DNA from: Mycoplasmopsis arginini
GTDB lineage: Bacteria > Bacillota_I > Bacilli_A > Mycoplasmatales > Metamycoplasmataceae
DNA length: 64,000 bases
Reading direction: 5' to 3'
Assembly: GCF_900660725.1 (NCBI RefSeq)
Contig: NZ_LR215044.1
Span: forward strand, 434,001 to 498,000
A program made the position numbers and the translations under genes. Positions 1 to 16,583 of the stretch are shown here, piece by piece. Within the stretch, counting starts at the first letter, position 1. Each line of letters starts with the position of its first letter. The notes beneath the pieces were generated by a model, which did not search any database, had not been told where the DNA came from, and saw only the letters and a program-made list of their open reading frames with translations.

Positions 1-1415
<1,415 letters not shown>

Positions 1416-1608
1416 ATTAATTAATTATAAATTAATTATTTTTAAAAGTTAAATTTGTTAATAAATTTAGTCATAGAATCAACTTTACTTTTAAAATAAA
1501 TTTAAATAAATTTTGAATTTTTTAATAACTTTTAAAAAATAAAATTATTTTTTTCTTATCGTTGTATTAAAATTTGAAGTATAAAAGAATTAGGAGTGTA
1601 AAAAATAA

Positions 1609-2439
1609 ATGATTAATTCAAATGTTTCACCGTCATTATTAAGTACTATATTATTTTACGGTAAAAAAAGTAAGAAAAGAAACGTTACTTTATTTTTAAG
1701 TTTAATAATTAAATTAGTATTTTATTTATTTTTAATTTTCGATATTATTGTATTTTCATCATTTTTGTTTTCTAAAGAGCAAGTCAGTTTCTATTTAGTT
1801 TCAAAAATTGTAATTTTGTTTTTAAGCTTTATTACATTATTTTTAATTTTAGTTCCTTTAACTAATAATTTATTAAAATCAAGCGATTTTTTGAAAGATA
1901 ATAATAAACATTCAATAGGCAGTTATTTAATTAGAAAAAATAACGAAAAACAAAAAATTTCTCATTTATTAAAGACACAATTTTGAATAAATATATTATT
2001 TAATTTTTTATATTTTCTTGCCATTGGTTTTAGTTTATTAGTAAACTATATCGGTTTATACTTTAGTTGAGCACAAAATATTATTTGCATAATTTCAGGT
2101 TTTATTCTATTTAAAAATATTTTATTTGATGATATTCTAATTCCTTTATTATTTACAAAAATTTCAGATAAAAAAGTAGCTTTTATTTCTTCAATTAATT
2201 TAATGTGAATTACCTTAACATTCTTAATAATGGTTTTAACCTCATTAATATTAAGCATTCTTGATATTTTTATACATCTAGGATGAAATGAACTAATAAT
2301 AACAATATTTGCAATGCCAATAATTTTCTTTGTTTCTTATATTATAAAAGTTATGACTATATTATTAATTAATAGAAAAAATTTAAATAGATTTATTTAC
2401 GTTTCAGCTTTCTTAATTGCTTTTTCTTATCAAGATTAA
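1609..2439 (+). CDS. Unknown polytopic membrane protein
   Basis: 276 residues, not recognised. Hydrophobicity suggests about six membrane segments in two groups of three (residues about 28-80 and 125-275) separated by a charged loop near residues 95-125. TGA at 1984 and later positions are Trp; the standard code would cut the protein at 125 residues. The ATG at 1609 follows AGGAG. No catalytic motif is visible. The gene stands alone between divergent trmN6 and the convergent aminopeptidase, with a terminator after it, so it is likely monocistronic. Confidence 0.75.
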
Positions 2440-2454
2440 ATCAATAAATAAAAT

Positions 2455-2483
2455 AAGATGTGAGTCTAACTCGCATCTTTTTA
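2455..2483. terminator. Rho-independent terminator between convergent genes
   Basis: An 11-bp stem (AAGATGTGAGT / ACTCGCATCTT, one G-U pair) with a 3-base loop is followed by TTTTT on the plus strand. It ends the membrane-protein gene at 1609. On the minus strand the following bases are also T-rich, so it may serve the aminopeptidase gene too. Confidence 0.8.
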
Positions 2484-2497
2484 ACATTCTTTTATGA

Positions 2498-3583
2498 TTA
2501 GTTATATTTAATTTCTTCTCACTTATTTGCACTAAAATCTTGAAGAAAATTGATTAATAAATCCCCCGCAGCCATTAAATCAGAAATAGCACAAACTCCA
2601 ATAGGACTATGTAAATATCTTTGTGGTAAAGAAATTGTTAAAGTAGCAGCTCCACCATGAGCAAATTGTAATTCGTGAGCATCTGTACCACCGCCCATTG
2701 CTACAAATTTATATGAAGGAATGTTGTATTTGCTTGATATGTTTTGAAATTCTTTAACTAATTTTGGATCCATCATTGTACCACGGTCTTTAATTCTTAA
2801 AGCGGCACCTTTGTATAGTGAAGTATTGCCCGGAATGGTATTTGGAGTATCATGAAATGCACATGTATCTAATGCAATCGCTATATTTGGTTTAATTAAA
2901 GAAACACTAGTTCTAGCTCCTCTTGTTCCTACTTCTTCTTGAACGGTACCAACTAAATATAAATCAACATCTAAATCTTTATTGGCAATTTCCTTAGCTA
3001 CATATTCTAAAACTGTAACGCCAGCTCTATTATCCATAGCTTTTCCACCAATTAAGTTTGGATCATTAAATAAAACTGTTTCACCTGACATATAAACTAA
3101 ATCACCAACACCAGCACCTTGTTCTTTTGCATCTTCATCTGATTTAAAGCCAAAGTCTGCATATAATTCGTTATTAGTAATTGCTTTTGATATTTCATTT
3201 TCTTGCATAATATGAATACTTGTATGACCAAATAATCCTAAAAATGTCTTGCCATTATCTGTAACTAATTTAGCTTTTGTACCAATTACAGAAGAAGGTC
3301 ATATACCTCCAACTGGTGATAAAAGTAATTGACCTTTTTTATCAATATTACGTACCATAAAGCCCACTTCATCCATGTGGGCAGCAATCATAACTCTTGG
3401 TGCATTAGGATTTCTTGATTTTTTTCTAAAAATAACTGATCCTAGATTATCACGACTTACTTCAAAATTAAAGTTTTTTAATGACGATTTTAATTCATTT
3501 ACGACAGGTTCTTCATAACGAGACATTGCCTCGATTTCCATGTATTTAATTAATCTATTTTTAAATAATTCTTTTTTATCCAT
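2498..3583 (-). CDS. M42 family metallo-aminopeptidase (glutamyl aminopeptidase/YsdC type)
   Basis: 361 residues. M42 peptidases are cytoplasmic dinuclear zinc or cobalt aminopeptidases that trim peptides from the N-terminus. Metal-binding and catalytic blocks are in order: AAHMDEVGFMV (His and following Asp, near residue 67), GKAMDNRAG (bridging Asp), GTVQEEVGTRGA (catalytic Glu pair), ALDTCAFHDT, and GGGTDAHELQFAHGG with the C-terminal metal His. TGA codons at 3299 and 2519 are Trp; the protein ends WEEIKYN. An AAAGGGG sequence precedes the ATG at 3583. Probably used in peptide catabolism, since mycoplasmas depend on imported peptides. Confidence 0.92.
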
Positions 3584-3671
3584 AATTTTTAAACCCCTTT
3601 TTAATAATATTTAAATTAATACATAAATTTTAACAAATTAAGTTAGATTATGTTTTTTTATATTTTTAACA

Positions 3672-3700
3672 AAAAATTAGACAAATTTTTGCCTAATTAA
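3672..3700 (-). terminator. Terminator at the end of the 3693-4229 gene
   Basis: The stem AATTAGGCAAA / TTTGTCTAATT (one G-U pair) overlaps the stop codon and is followed on the minus strand by TTTTTTG. It separates the membrane-protein gene from the aminopeptidase gene downstream. Confidence 0.7.
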
Positions 3701-4229
3701 TTGTAATATCTTTTTTATGAAAATAAATTGTAATCGGAATATAACACACCATAATTGTTACAAAGTAAATAATAAAAACAATAAAACTTCAATAAACCCT
3801 ATCAGAAATAATATTAAAAATTACTGATATTAAAATAGATAATAAAGAAATATTTAAAATAACAAAAAAAGCAATAAAGTTTGTTTTATTAATTTTTAAA
3901 TTGCTGTTTAATATATTAATTTTATTAATAAAAAATATTGGAAATGAACTTTTTAGAAAGCCATTCTTATTTCTTAATAGAATAACAAATTTTGTAAACT
4001 GTAACATGAAAATAGACAAATAAATTAATGAAAAAGAAATTGGATATAAATGTCTTCAATTTATATATTTCATATATAATAACGGCATTGAACCTGTGTC
4101 TTCAAATTGTTTATTATAATTTTTTGCTCAGATTATATAAACAAAAATAAAAAATAATGATAAAAAGAAAACTATGTTTAGTAATAAATCAAAACTGAAA
4201 AATAATTTCTTATAATTTTTTATATTCAT
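3693..4229 (-). CDS. Unknown small membrane protein
   Basis: 178 residues, not recognised. Four hydrophobic segments are visible: residues about 10-35, 60-80, 105-130 and 135-160, with short polar connectors, one carrying an RNKNGF sequence. TGA is Trp at several places, including YIIWAKNY and DRVYWSF. The start at 4229 gives MNIKNYKKLFF; no strong ribosome-binding site is seen. Four segments in a small protein resemble an ABC permease half or ECF component only in outline; no motif supports either. Its terminator overlaps its stop codon. Confidence 0.65.
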
Positions 4230-4311
4230 AATTATGTTCCTTTATTTAATAATTATTTTTTTATTCTACATCTTTTCTATTTAAATTTATTTATTTAAAA
4301 ATAATAAAAGA

Positions 4312-4334
4312 AAAAAGAGCCTAAATTGGCTCTT
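4312..4334 (-). terminator. Terminator of the rRNA transcript
   Basis: Perfect 7-bp stem AAGAGCC / GGCTCTT with a 6-base loop, followed on the minus strand by TTTTTTC. It lies about 50 bases past the 23S 3' end, just beyond the distal arm of the 23S processing stem. Confidence 0.85.
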
Positions 4335-4340
4335 AATTTC

Positions 4341-4362
4341 GTTCTCTGAAAACTGAATATCG
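4341..4362 (-). other. 3' arm of the 23S rRNA processing stem
   Basis: On the minus strand this reads CGATATTCAGTTTTC then AGAGAAC and is complementary, with one G-U pair in 22, to 7382-7403 on the 5' side of 23S. Such flanking stems are RNase III substrates in bacterial rRNA precursors. Confidence 0.8.
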
Positions 4363-4384
4363 ATTATCTTTTAGATTACTTCTA

Positions 4385-7292
<2,908 letters not shown>

Positions 7293-7381
7293 AGTATAAG
7301 ACCTATTGTTTGTCTATTGTATGATATATTCTATAGGTTGATCTAAACTTTGAAATATTAATAAATTTAATTTTTCAATGT

Positions 7382-7403
7382 CGATATTCAGTTTTCAAAG
7401 AAC
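7382..7403 (-). other. 5' arm of the 23S rRNA processing stem
   Basis: Minus-strand GTTCTTTGAAAACTGAATAT followed by CG pairs with 4341-4362 across the whole 23S gene. The remaining 16S-23S spacer (7293-7471) holds only this arm, the 16S 3' arm and A+T-rich filler; no tRNA is present. Confidence 0.8.
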
Positions 7404-7424
7404 AAATTGAGAGATAGGTCTCTC

Positions 7425-7436
7425 AAAACTGGATAC
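7425..7436 (-). other. 3' arm of the 16S rRNA processing stem
   Basis: Minus-strand GTATCCAGTTTT is exactly complementary to AAAACTGGATAC at 9046-9057 in the 16S leader, so the two flank 16S as a processing stem. Confidence 0.8.
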
Positions 7437-7471
7437 AAATAATTTTTCCATAACATTTATGTACTCCGTAT

Positions 7472-8997
<1,526 letters not shown>

Positions 8998-9140
8998 TTT
9001 GGTTATTATATGTTATTTAAAATTAAAATTGACGTTATGGTATTCGTATCCAGTTTTCAAAGAACTATCTATGGCACAAAAAAATGTGCACTTTTAGAAG
9101 TATACACTATTTTAAATTTTTGTTTTAAAAAATTAATATT
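8998..9140 (-). promoter_or_regulatory. rRNA leader and promoter
   Basis: Upstream of 16S the minus strand holds a -10 TATACT (9099-9104) with a weak -35 TTAAAA 18 bases further up. The leader then contains the 5' arm of the 16S stem (AAAACTGGATAC, 9046-9057), preceded by GTTCTTTG. The stretch 9141-9220 is A+T-rich filler in which I see nothing else. The promoter assignment rests on sequence resemblance alone. Confidence 0.55.
9046..9057 (-). other. 5' arm of the 16S rRNA processing stem
   Basis: Pairs perfectly with 7425-7436. The flanking sequence GTTCTTTGAAAACTG is nearly identical to the 23S 5' arm at 7382-7403, so alternative pairings inside the precursor are possible. Confidence 0.8.
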
Positions 9141-9221
9141 TTTTTTATAAAAGTCAAGCATTAAAATAAGTACTGTTTAATTATATAGCATTTTTATTAT
9201 TTATTTATAAAAATAAAATAA

Positions 9222-9240
9222 AAAAAGGCAGTTTTGCCTT
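9222..9240 (-). terminator. Terminator after greA
   Basis: On the minus strand AAGGCA-AAAC-TGCCTT is followed by TTTTTATTTT. It lies about 115 bases beyond the greA stop; between them are two weaker A+T-rich hairpins (around 9248-9268 and 9311-9338) of unknown role. Confidence 0.75.
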
Positions 9241-9355
9241 TTAGCCTTTTAGATTATTATCAGTCTAATTTTTTATTTATATTATATATATTATATATAT
9301 GGCAATTTTTAGGGTTTTTAAATTATTATAAAAACCTTAAAGTAAAGAAATAATA

Positions 9356-9826
9356 TTACATAATTGATTCGATTTTAACTTTATATTTTGGAGCGGCCTC
9401 AACTTCAACAGTTTCATCAACTTTATGGCCTAAAATTGCTTTTGCTAAAGGAGAAGTGTTTGAAATTTTTCCACTAAATGGGTCGGCATCTAATGCCCCA
9501 ACAATTGTAACTGTTAAAACTTCTTTATTTTTTAAATTTAAAGCTTTAACTGTTGAACCAATTTTAACAATATGTGAACCTGAAGTATCTTCATCGATAA
9601 TTACAACATTTTCTAAAATATGTTGAATTTCTAAAATTTCATTCTCAATAGCAGCTTGTTTATCACGAGCGGCATCGTATTCAGCGTTTTCTGATAAGTC
9701 ACCTTGATTTCTTGCTTCTTTAATTTCTTCGATAACTAAAGGTCTAGCTTCTTCTTGTAAATAAGTTAGTCTTTTCTTATATTGTTCCAAACTTTCTTTT
9801 GTTAAGTAAATTTTTTTATCTTCCAT
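9356..9826 (-). CDS. greA: Transcription elongation factor GreA
   Basis: 156 residues, the usual GreA length. GreA binds the secondary channel of RNA polymerase and stimulates cleavage of backtracked RNA. The N-terminal coiled coil with the functional acidic tip is seen in QGDLSENAEYDAARDKQ near residue 40, and the FKBP-like C-terminal domain ends with SPLAKAILGHKVDE. The ATG at 9826 (MEDKK) is preferred over one 21 bases upstream because AGAAGGAGAA lies directly before it. The gene overlaps the upstream gene by 11 bases and closes the alaS-ruvX-yrzB block, as in Bacillus. Confidence 0.96.
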   Translation of the reverse strand: MEDKKIYLTKESLEQYKKRLTYLQEEARPLVIEEIKEARNQGDLSENAEYDAARDKQAAIENEILEIQHILENVVIIDEDTSGSHIVKIGSTVKALNLKNKEVLTVTIVGALDADPFSGKISNTSPLAKAILGHKVDETVEVEAAPKYKVKIESIM

Positions 9827-10565
9827 TTTTTTCTCCTTCTTCAACAATTTCTTTTATGTTATTTTTTGCTAAAAGTATAACACTTTTATTCTTGAATTTT
9901 AATGTTTCATAACGTAAATTAAATATTAAGGCTGCTTCTTTAATTGTTTTTGTTTTATATTGGTAATCATTATTAATAATAATTATTCCATTTTCGGTAA
10001 GAAAATTAATTTTACTTTTAATTAATGCTTCCAATGATTGTGTTGATGAATTTAACATAATAATTAACTCAGAAATATTCTCAATTTTATTAGATAAAGT
10101 GATTTTCTCAAAACTTAAATCAGAAAATTCTTTCTTAATATTATTATTTATGCCTTCATTAACAGGACCATTAAAAATAACATCGCGGTTGGCTAAATTT
10201 GAAATTGATAGTGCTAAATAATTATCATTATCTTCTAGGTAAATATTCTTATAATCATTTAGATAAATTGTATTAATAACAAAGCAGGTAAAAAAATCGT
10301 TTGTATTGTTATTATAGAACTTTTTAATCCCGTTTAGAACAATACCAAAATTAGGATTCTTCTCAGCTAGTTTTGTTTTTTCTAATTCTTCATTAGGAGA
10401 CAAATATTTTTTTGTCATTTTCTTTTTATATAAAAAACTAAGAATTAAAACGGTAATAGCAATTAATAAAACAACAACAATTGAAATTATTAAACCTAAT
10501 CTTACATTATGTGAAAGTTTACTTTCTCCATTAAAAACTGAGGAAACATGATTTAAATTTGACAT
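9816..10565 (-). CDS. Membrane-anchored protein in the YrrM methyltransferase position
   Basis: 249 residues. One transmembrane helix at about residues 24-48 (LGLIISIVVVLLIAITVLIL) is followed by a KKK stop-transfer and a soluble domain. That domain has no textbook SAM-binding signature that I can see, but the order alaS-ruvX-yrzB-this gene-greA matches Bacillus, where the O-methyltransferase gene yrrM lies between yrzB and greA. PGAP has a mycoplasma family (BC85_0335, putative methyltransferase) that I believe corresponds, from memory and unchecked. Motifs such as IIMLNSSTQSLEALI and GIIIINNDYQYK fit the late strands of a Rossmann fold. Function inferred from context. Confidence 0.6.
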   Translation of the reverse strand: MSNLNHVSSVFNGESKLSHNVRLGLIISIVVVLLIAITVLILSFLYKKKMTKKYLSPNEELEKTKLAEKNPNFGIVLNGIKKFYNNNTNDFFTCFVINTIYLNDYKNIYLEDNDNYLALSISNLANRDVIFNGPVNEGINNNIKKEFSDLSFEKITLSNKIENISELIIMLNSSTQSLEALIKSKINFLTENGIIIINNDYQYKTKTIKEAALIFNLRYETLKFKNKSVILLAKNNIKEIVEEGEKNGR

Positions 10566-10575
10566 ATTTTACTTA

Positions 10576-10890
10576 TTAATTTTCAATTTCCTCTTCGTAT
10601 TCAAATAATTCGTTTTCGAATGAATTACCATTTTCATCAATTAATTCATTTTCTTCTAAAAATGAATCTAACATATCTAGTAAAATTGATGCTTCGCCTT
10701 CGTCTTCAACTAGTTCAAGTTTGTCATTAACTTCTTTTGTAAGAATTATTCCATCTTTGTCTGTTAAAACAAGGTATCTTTCACCATTTTGTTCGGTTTC
10801 AAAAATAACTCAAAGTCTTTCGTCACCTTCTAAAATAATTTCTCTTTCAGGGCTACAAACCAAAATTTTGTTTCTCTTATTATTTTCCAT
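10576..10890 (-). CDS. DUF1292 (YrzB-like) protein
   Basis: 104 residues, acidic, read through one TGA (Trp in RLWVIFETE). The short beta-rich N-terminal half (ILVCSPEREIILEGDERLW, then RYLVLTDKDGIILT) and acidic helix with LLDMLDSFLEENE match the general shape of YrzB/DUF1292 proteins, and the position directly after ruvX is the same as in Bacillus. No enzymatic function is known for the family. An AAAGAGG site inside the end of ruvX sets the ATG at 10890. Confidence 0.7.
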
Positions 10891-10894
10891 AAAA

Positions 10895-11320
10895 CTAACC
10901 TCTTTTTAAAAAATCTTCCAATATTATTTGAGCAGCTAAAGAATCTTTTTTTGTTTTTCTCTGCTTTCCGTTAAAACCTGCTTGAAATAAAATGTTTTCA
11001 GCAAAAATCGTACTTTCTCTTTCGTCTTGAAAAACAATATTGATATCAATTGCTTTCTCAAGTCTTTCTTTAAATTTTTCAACCATTTTAGTTCTCTCGC
11101 TTTTAGAAAAATCCATTCGTGTTGGATAACCTAAAATAATTGTATCTATTTCATTTTTATATTGACTTTCATATAATCAATATTTTGTTCGATTAATAAC
11201 ATCAATAAAATGTCATTCTTCAAATCTAAATGTTTCAAGGCCACTTACAATAATATTATTAATATCACTAATAGCGTAACCACAAGTTTTTGAACCTAAA
11301 TCCAAAGCTAATTTACGCAT
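10895..11320 (-). CDS. ruvX: RuvX/YqgF family putative pre-16S rRNA nuclease
   Basis: 141 residues, usual size. RNase H-like fold: the N-terminal [16 protein letters not shown] carries the first catalytic Asp, IILGYP is the second conserved strand, [12 protein letters not shown] the third block with the conserved Glu. Members process the 5' end of 16S rRNA in E. coli. Two TGA codons (EEWHF and KYWLYE) are Trp. The ATG overlaps the alaS stop by 8 bases, indicating translational coupling. Confidence 0.9.
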
Positions 11321-13973
11321 TAATTAATTCCTTAATAGTATTAATTAAATCATCACCTTTTTTATCGGTAAAAATAGATCCTTGTGAAACAATTTTATTT
11401 CCTCCACCTTTACCATTTAATTTATTAGTTATATTTTTAAAAATTACTGATGAATCATATTTTTTAGAAGCAACAATTAAGAAATAATTATTATCTTTAG
11501 TTTCCGATAATCCAACTATTAAAGTGTTTTGGTATGCTTCACGAAGTTGAATAGTTGCTTTTCTTAATAAATTACCATCTTTTTCAATAATAATAAATGT
11601 TTCAATATTATTAACTAGTTCAGATTTATAGTTAGAAATTTCTACACTTTCATTATTTTTTTCTTTTAAGAATTTTTTATAATCTTCTCTAATTTGATTT
11701 TCAACTTTTTCATAATAATCTAATTTTTTTTCTTTTTCTTTAGCTAGTTCTGGAATATTTACATCAAAAGTTAAATCATAATCAGGTTTTAGTTCTTTAT
11801 TGTTTTTAATTAATGATGATAAAAGTTTTTGTTGTTCAATAATTTCATTATATAAATATTCGTTAACTAATTTATCAGAAGTAACAACTCTTAAACGATA
11901 AATTCCTGTACCTTTTGAATCAACAGAAACAATTTTAAAGTTTTCGATTACTGAAGAATTTTCGACGTGAGTTCCACCACATAAATCTTTAGTTATATTT
12001 TCAAATTCGACAACTCTAACATTATTAGCATCATGATATTCTGATTCTTCAATTGTCATATAAGCACCTAATTCTTGTGCTTTTTTAACAGATGTTATAA
12101 TGTAATTTCTTTTTGCTGACATGGCGATATAGTCGCGCATTATATGTTCAATTTGTTTAATTTCAGATTTTGTTGGACGATGGTCTAAACCAAAGTCAAA
12201 TGTGAAATATTCTGGATGAATATTAGAACCTAATTGTTCAATAATATCATTTACATATGTTTTACGTAAGGCGTGAAACATAATATGCGTTGAACTATGA
12301 TTTCTTGCATAATTAATTCTTTTGTCTTTATCAACAAAACATTCAACTGGATCTTTTTTATTAATTATTCCTTTAACAACATGAACATGATTTCAATATT
12401 TATCTTTAAACACGTCTAGAATCTCAATTTTATTACCGTTTTGAAGCATGAAACCAAAGTCATGATTTTGTCCCCCACTTGTTGCATAAAATGGAGTTTT
12501 ATCTAAAATTACATAAGAAATAGAATCATTGTCTTTGGTTTTTTCAATTGCTTCCTTATCGTCTAATAAATATAGAATATTTGATTTTGATTCTAAAAAG
12601 TCATATCCAATAAAGTCTGAAATTTTATCTTTAATTAAAGAAAGCGAGTTAATAACTTTTTGCATTCCGGCTTCAATATTTCCCCGTGAACGTTCTTGAT
12701 GTTCTTTTAAATAGTCATAAAATTCATCTAAATTAATTTTAATATTTTTTTCTTTTAAAATCTCATCAGTTAATTCAATAGGAAATCCATATGTATCAAA
12801 CATTTTAAAGGCTATTTTTGCATCGATATAACCTTTTTTATCTAATTCGTGTTCTAAAAGTTTTTCGCCTTCTTTAATAGTTTTTGCAAATAATTCTTCT
12901 TCGTCTCGAATAATTTTTTCAACATTTTCAACATCAATATCATAAATTAAAGAATCTTTAACAACTGAAACTAATTTATATAAAAATGATTTTTCAGCAA
13001 TGCCTAATGATAAACCAGCGCGATATGATCTTCTTATTAAACGACGAATAATATAACCTCTACCAACATTAGAAGGACTTACACCATCGTTAATTGCATT
13101 AACGCTAGCTCTAATATGATCAGCAATAATTTTGAATCAAGTATTAATTTTTGCTTGTTTAGGTTCTTTTGTAAAATAGTTATTAATATCGTAATGGTGA
13201 TTTGTTTGTTTTTCTACTGCTCTTATAATAGGTAAAAATAAGTCAGTATCAAAATTAGTTGGGGCATCTTGCAATATAGAAGTGATTCTTTCAAGTCCAG
13301 CTCCAGTATCAATATTTTTTGTTGCTAGTTCTGTGTAATTATTTTCACCATCATTATTGAATTGAGAAAAAACAATATTTCAAATTTCAATATATCTATC
13401 ATTTTCAATATCATTCATTAACAACTCAATTCCTCGTTTGTCGTATTTTTCACCACGATCATAAAAAATTTCAGTGTCTGGTCCACAAGGCCCTTGACCA
13501 ACATCTCAGAAGTTTGTATCTCTTGTTCCTTTAATTAAATGATCTTTTGAAACACCCAATTCAATTCAACGGTTATAAGTATCTAAATCTTCTTCAAAAT
13601 AGGTAATATAAATTCTATCTTTTGATAGTTTTAGAACATCGAAAATAAATTCATATCCAAAAGCGATAGCTTCTTTTTTAAAATAGTCACCAATTGAAAA
13701 ATTACCTAACATTTCAAAGAAAGTATGGTGTCTTGCAGTAATACCAACATTTTCAATATCATTTGTACGAATTGATTTTTGTGAGTTTGTAATTCTTTTT
13801 GCAGGTGGTACTTTTTTACCACTAAAATAATCTTTTAAAGTAGCAACTCCAGAGTTAATTCAAAGTAAAGAAGGGTCGTTTTGTGGGATTAATGATTTTG
13901 ATTCAACAACTAAGTGTTGTTTTGATGCAAAAAAATCTAATCACATTTGTCTTATTTGTTTAGATGAAAACAT
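11313..13973 (-). CDS. alaS: Alanine-tRNA ligase
   Basis: 886 residues, full length for AlaRS. It charges tRNA-Ala and edits Ser/Gly mischarges. Seen in order: class II catalytic core with [14 protein letters not shown] (motif 2 region, near residue 78), the tRNA-recognition region with [17 protein letters not shown], editing-domain zinc motifs [12 protein letters not shown] (HxxxH) and [11 protein letters not shown], and a C-terminal C-Ala-like domain ending in the glycine-rich [13 protein letters not shown]. Many TGA codons are Trp. AAAAAAGGAGAAACT before the ATG at 13973 lies at the end of mnmA. Confidence 0.97.
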
Positions 13974-13986
13974 AGTTTCTCCTTTT

Positions 13987-15150
<1,164 letters not shown>

Positions 15151-15178
15151 TTATTTTATAAAAAACAGATAAGAAAAA

Positions 15179-15199
15179 AAGAACCTATAAAAGGCTCTT
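15179..15199 (-). terminator. Terminator overlapping the stop of the YitT-like gene
   Basis: Minus-strand stem AAGAGCC / GGTTCTT (with G-U) and 7-base loop, followed by TTTTTTTC. It overlaps the stop codon at 15198-15200. Confidence 0.75.
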
Positions 15200-16583
15200 A
15201 ATCAACAAATGAAGTATCAAATTGCCCTGAAACGCCATGAATATTAGATGTAGTTATTCATGCTGTTTTATCTACTTTTTTAACTTCTTCTAAGATTAAT
15301 TCTCTTTCTAAAAATAAAGCAACGGTTTCAATTTTTCCAAATTCATTATGACTAAATCCGCCAACACCATTGAAGATGTTAAATGGGTGAACATAACCAA
15401 TTTTCTTAAACTGTTCAGCAATCAATTCAGGGTGTTTTGTATAAATCTCAATTTTTACTTTTTTGTATTTTGGATAAAACTTATTTACTAACATTGAAAA
15501 TACTAATAGATAAGCAATTGTTCCTAGAATTCTTACTAAAAATAAGTCAGAATCTCAAACGTGACCAGTAATGTTTCTTGTGTATTCTAATGAGCCAATT
15601 ACTATAGTTGAAAAAGATGAAAAACAAATTGCAACCATTAGAAAAACATTACCAACTGGTTTTTTGTTTTTGTAAGCTATATAGTTAGAAATTACTGAAG
15701 TTCCTCCAATTGACCCTCTTTGTCTTCAAGCTACTATTGAAGCAAAACCTTCAGCAGCTCCCCCAATAATTGAGTAAACAATAACAGGTCAATTTTGGCC
15801 ATCATAAACACCATAGATGTTTGTATTTTTAAGAATTCTTGGAACTAAATTAACGGAATCTAAATGATAATCATTAATGGTTCTTATATTAGAAATAATT
15901 TGTTTTAAATCTGTATCAAAAAATTGGTTCTTAAAATAAGCAACAATTTCTTGACTTTCAGAAAAAGTTAAATTTTTTAATTCTAAATTTCCTTCTAAAA
16001 CTTTTAAAATTTGTTCTCTTTCTTCGCTTAAAAATAATTGATTTACTACTCTTGTATCTAAACCAAATGGATCTCAATAATAATTACTTTCACCCACTGG
16101 ATTATAAAACGAAATTCTTTGATTAATAAAATTAACAATAGGGTTCGAACCACGGCCATTATATTCAATAAAAATTAATTGAACAATGACTTGAAATAGC
16201 ATTCAATAATATGTTAAGACCATAAACATTCTTGGATTCATTCTCCAAAAAACAAACATTAAAGGTAAATTTACTAGTACATAGAATAAACCATAAAATT
16301 GTGCTGTCGCAGGCGCGGTAAAAGTAATTATTTGTGCTAAAGATGATGTACCAGAAGCAATTGTTGCAGCTTTTTTTAGGAAAACAGTTAAGGCAATGTT
16401 ATATAAAAAAGCACTAACCAACATTCAAATAACCTTTTTAGGATACTTTTGTCAAATATTGAAAATATTAACTTTCTGTGGATTTAAAATTGCCATTTTA
16501 GCTTCATATTGTGCTTTTTTATCTTTAATCTTATTTTTTTTATTTTCGATATTTTTATTTAACTTTTCTAGTTTATTTTTCAT
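15198..16583 (-). CDS. YitT family membrane protein
   Basis: 461 residues, longer than typical YitT proteins (about 280-300). A charged cytoplasmic N-terminus (MKNKLEKLNKNIENKKNK) precedes membrane segments; the conserved ATIASGTSSLAQIITF and the later GGAAEGFASIVAWRQRGSIGGTSVISNYIA blocks are the two halves of the YitT membrane domain, separated by a soluble insert of about 130 residues. The C-terminal KKVKIEIYTKHPELIAEQFKK region matches the DUF2179 cytoplasmic domain. Substrate unknown. AAAGGAGG precedes the ATG, which overlaps the dnaB stop by one base (TAATG). Confidence 0.85.

Noticed and set aside
7293-7471. Possible tRNA in the 16S-23S spacer
   Set aside because: No cloverleaf or T-loop sequence is present; only processing arms are visible.
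9248-9338. Two small hairpins between greA and its terminator
   Set aside because: Short A+T stems without a T run; expected often in such DNA.
9826-9847. Upstream ATG for greA (MLKKEKK start)
   Set aside because: The stronger ribosome-binding site sits directly before the downstream ATG, and the usual GreA length fits that start.
16140-16160. GGGTTCGAACC, resembling a tRNA T loop
   Set aside because: It lies in the coding frame of the YitT-like gene and no acceptor or anticodon arm surrounds it.
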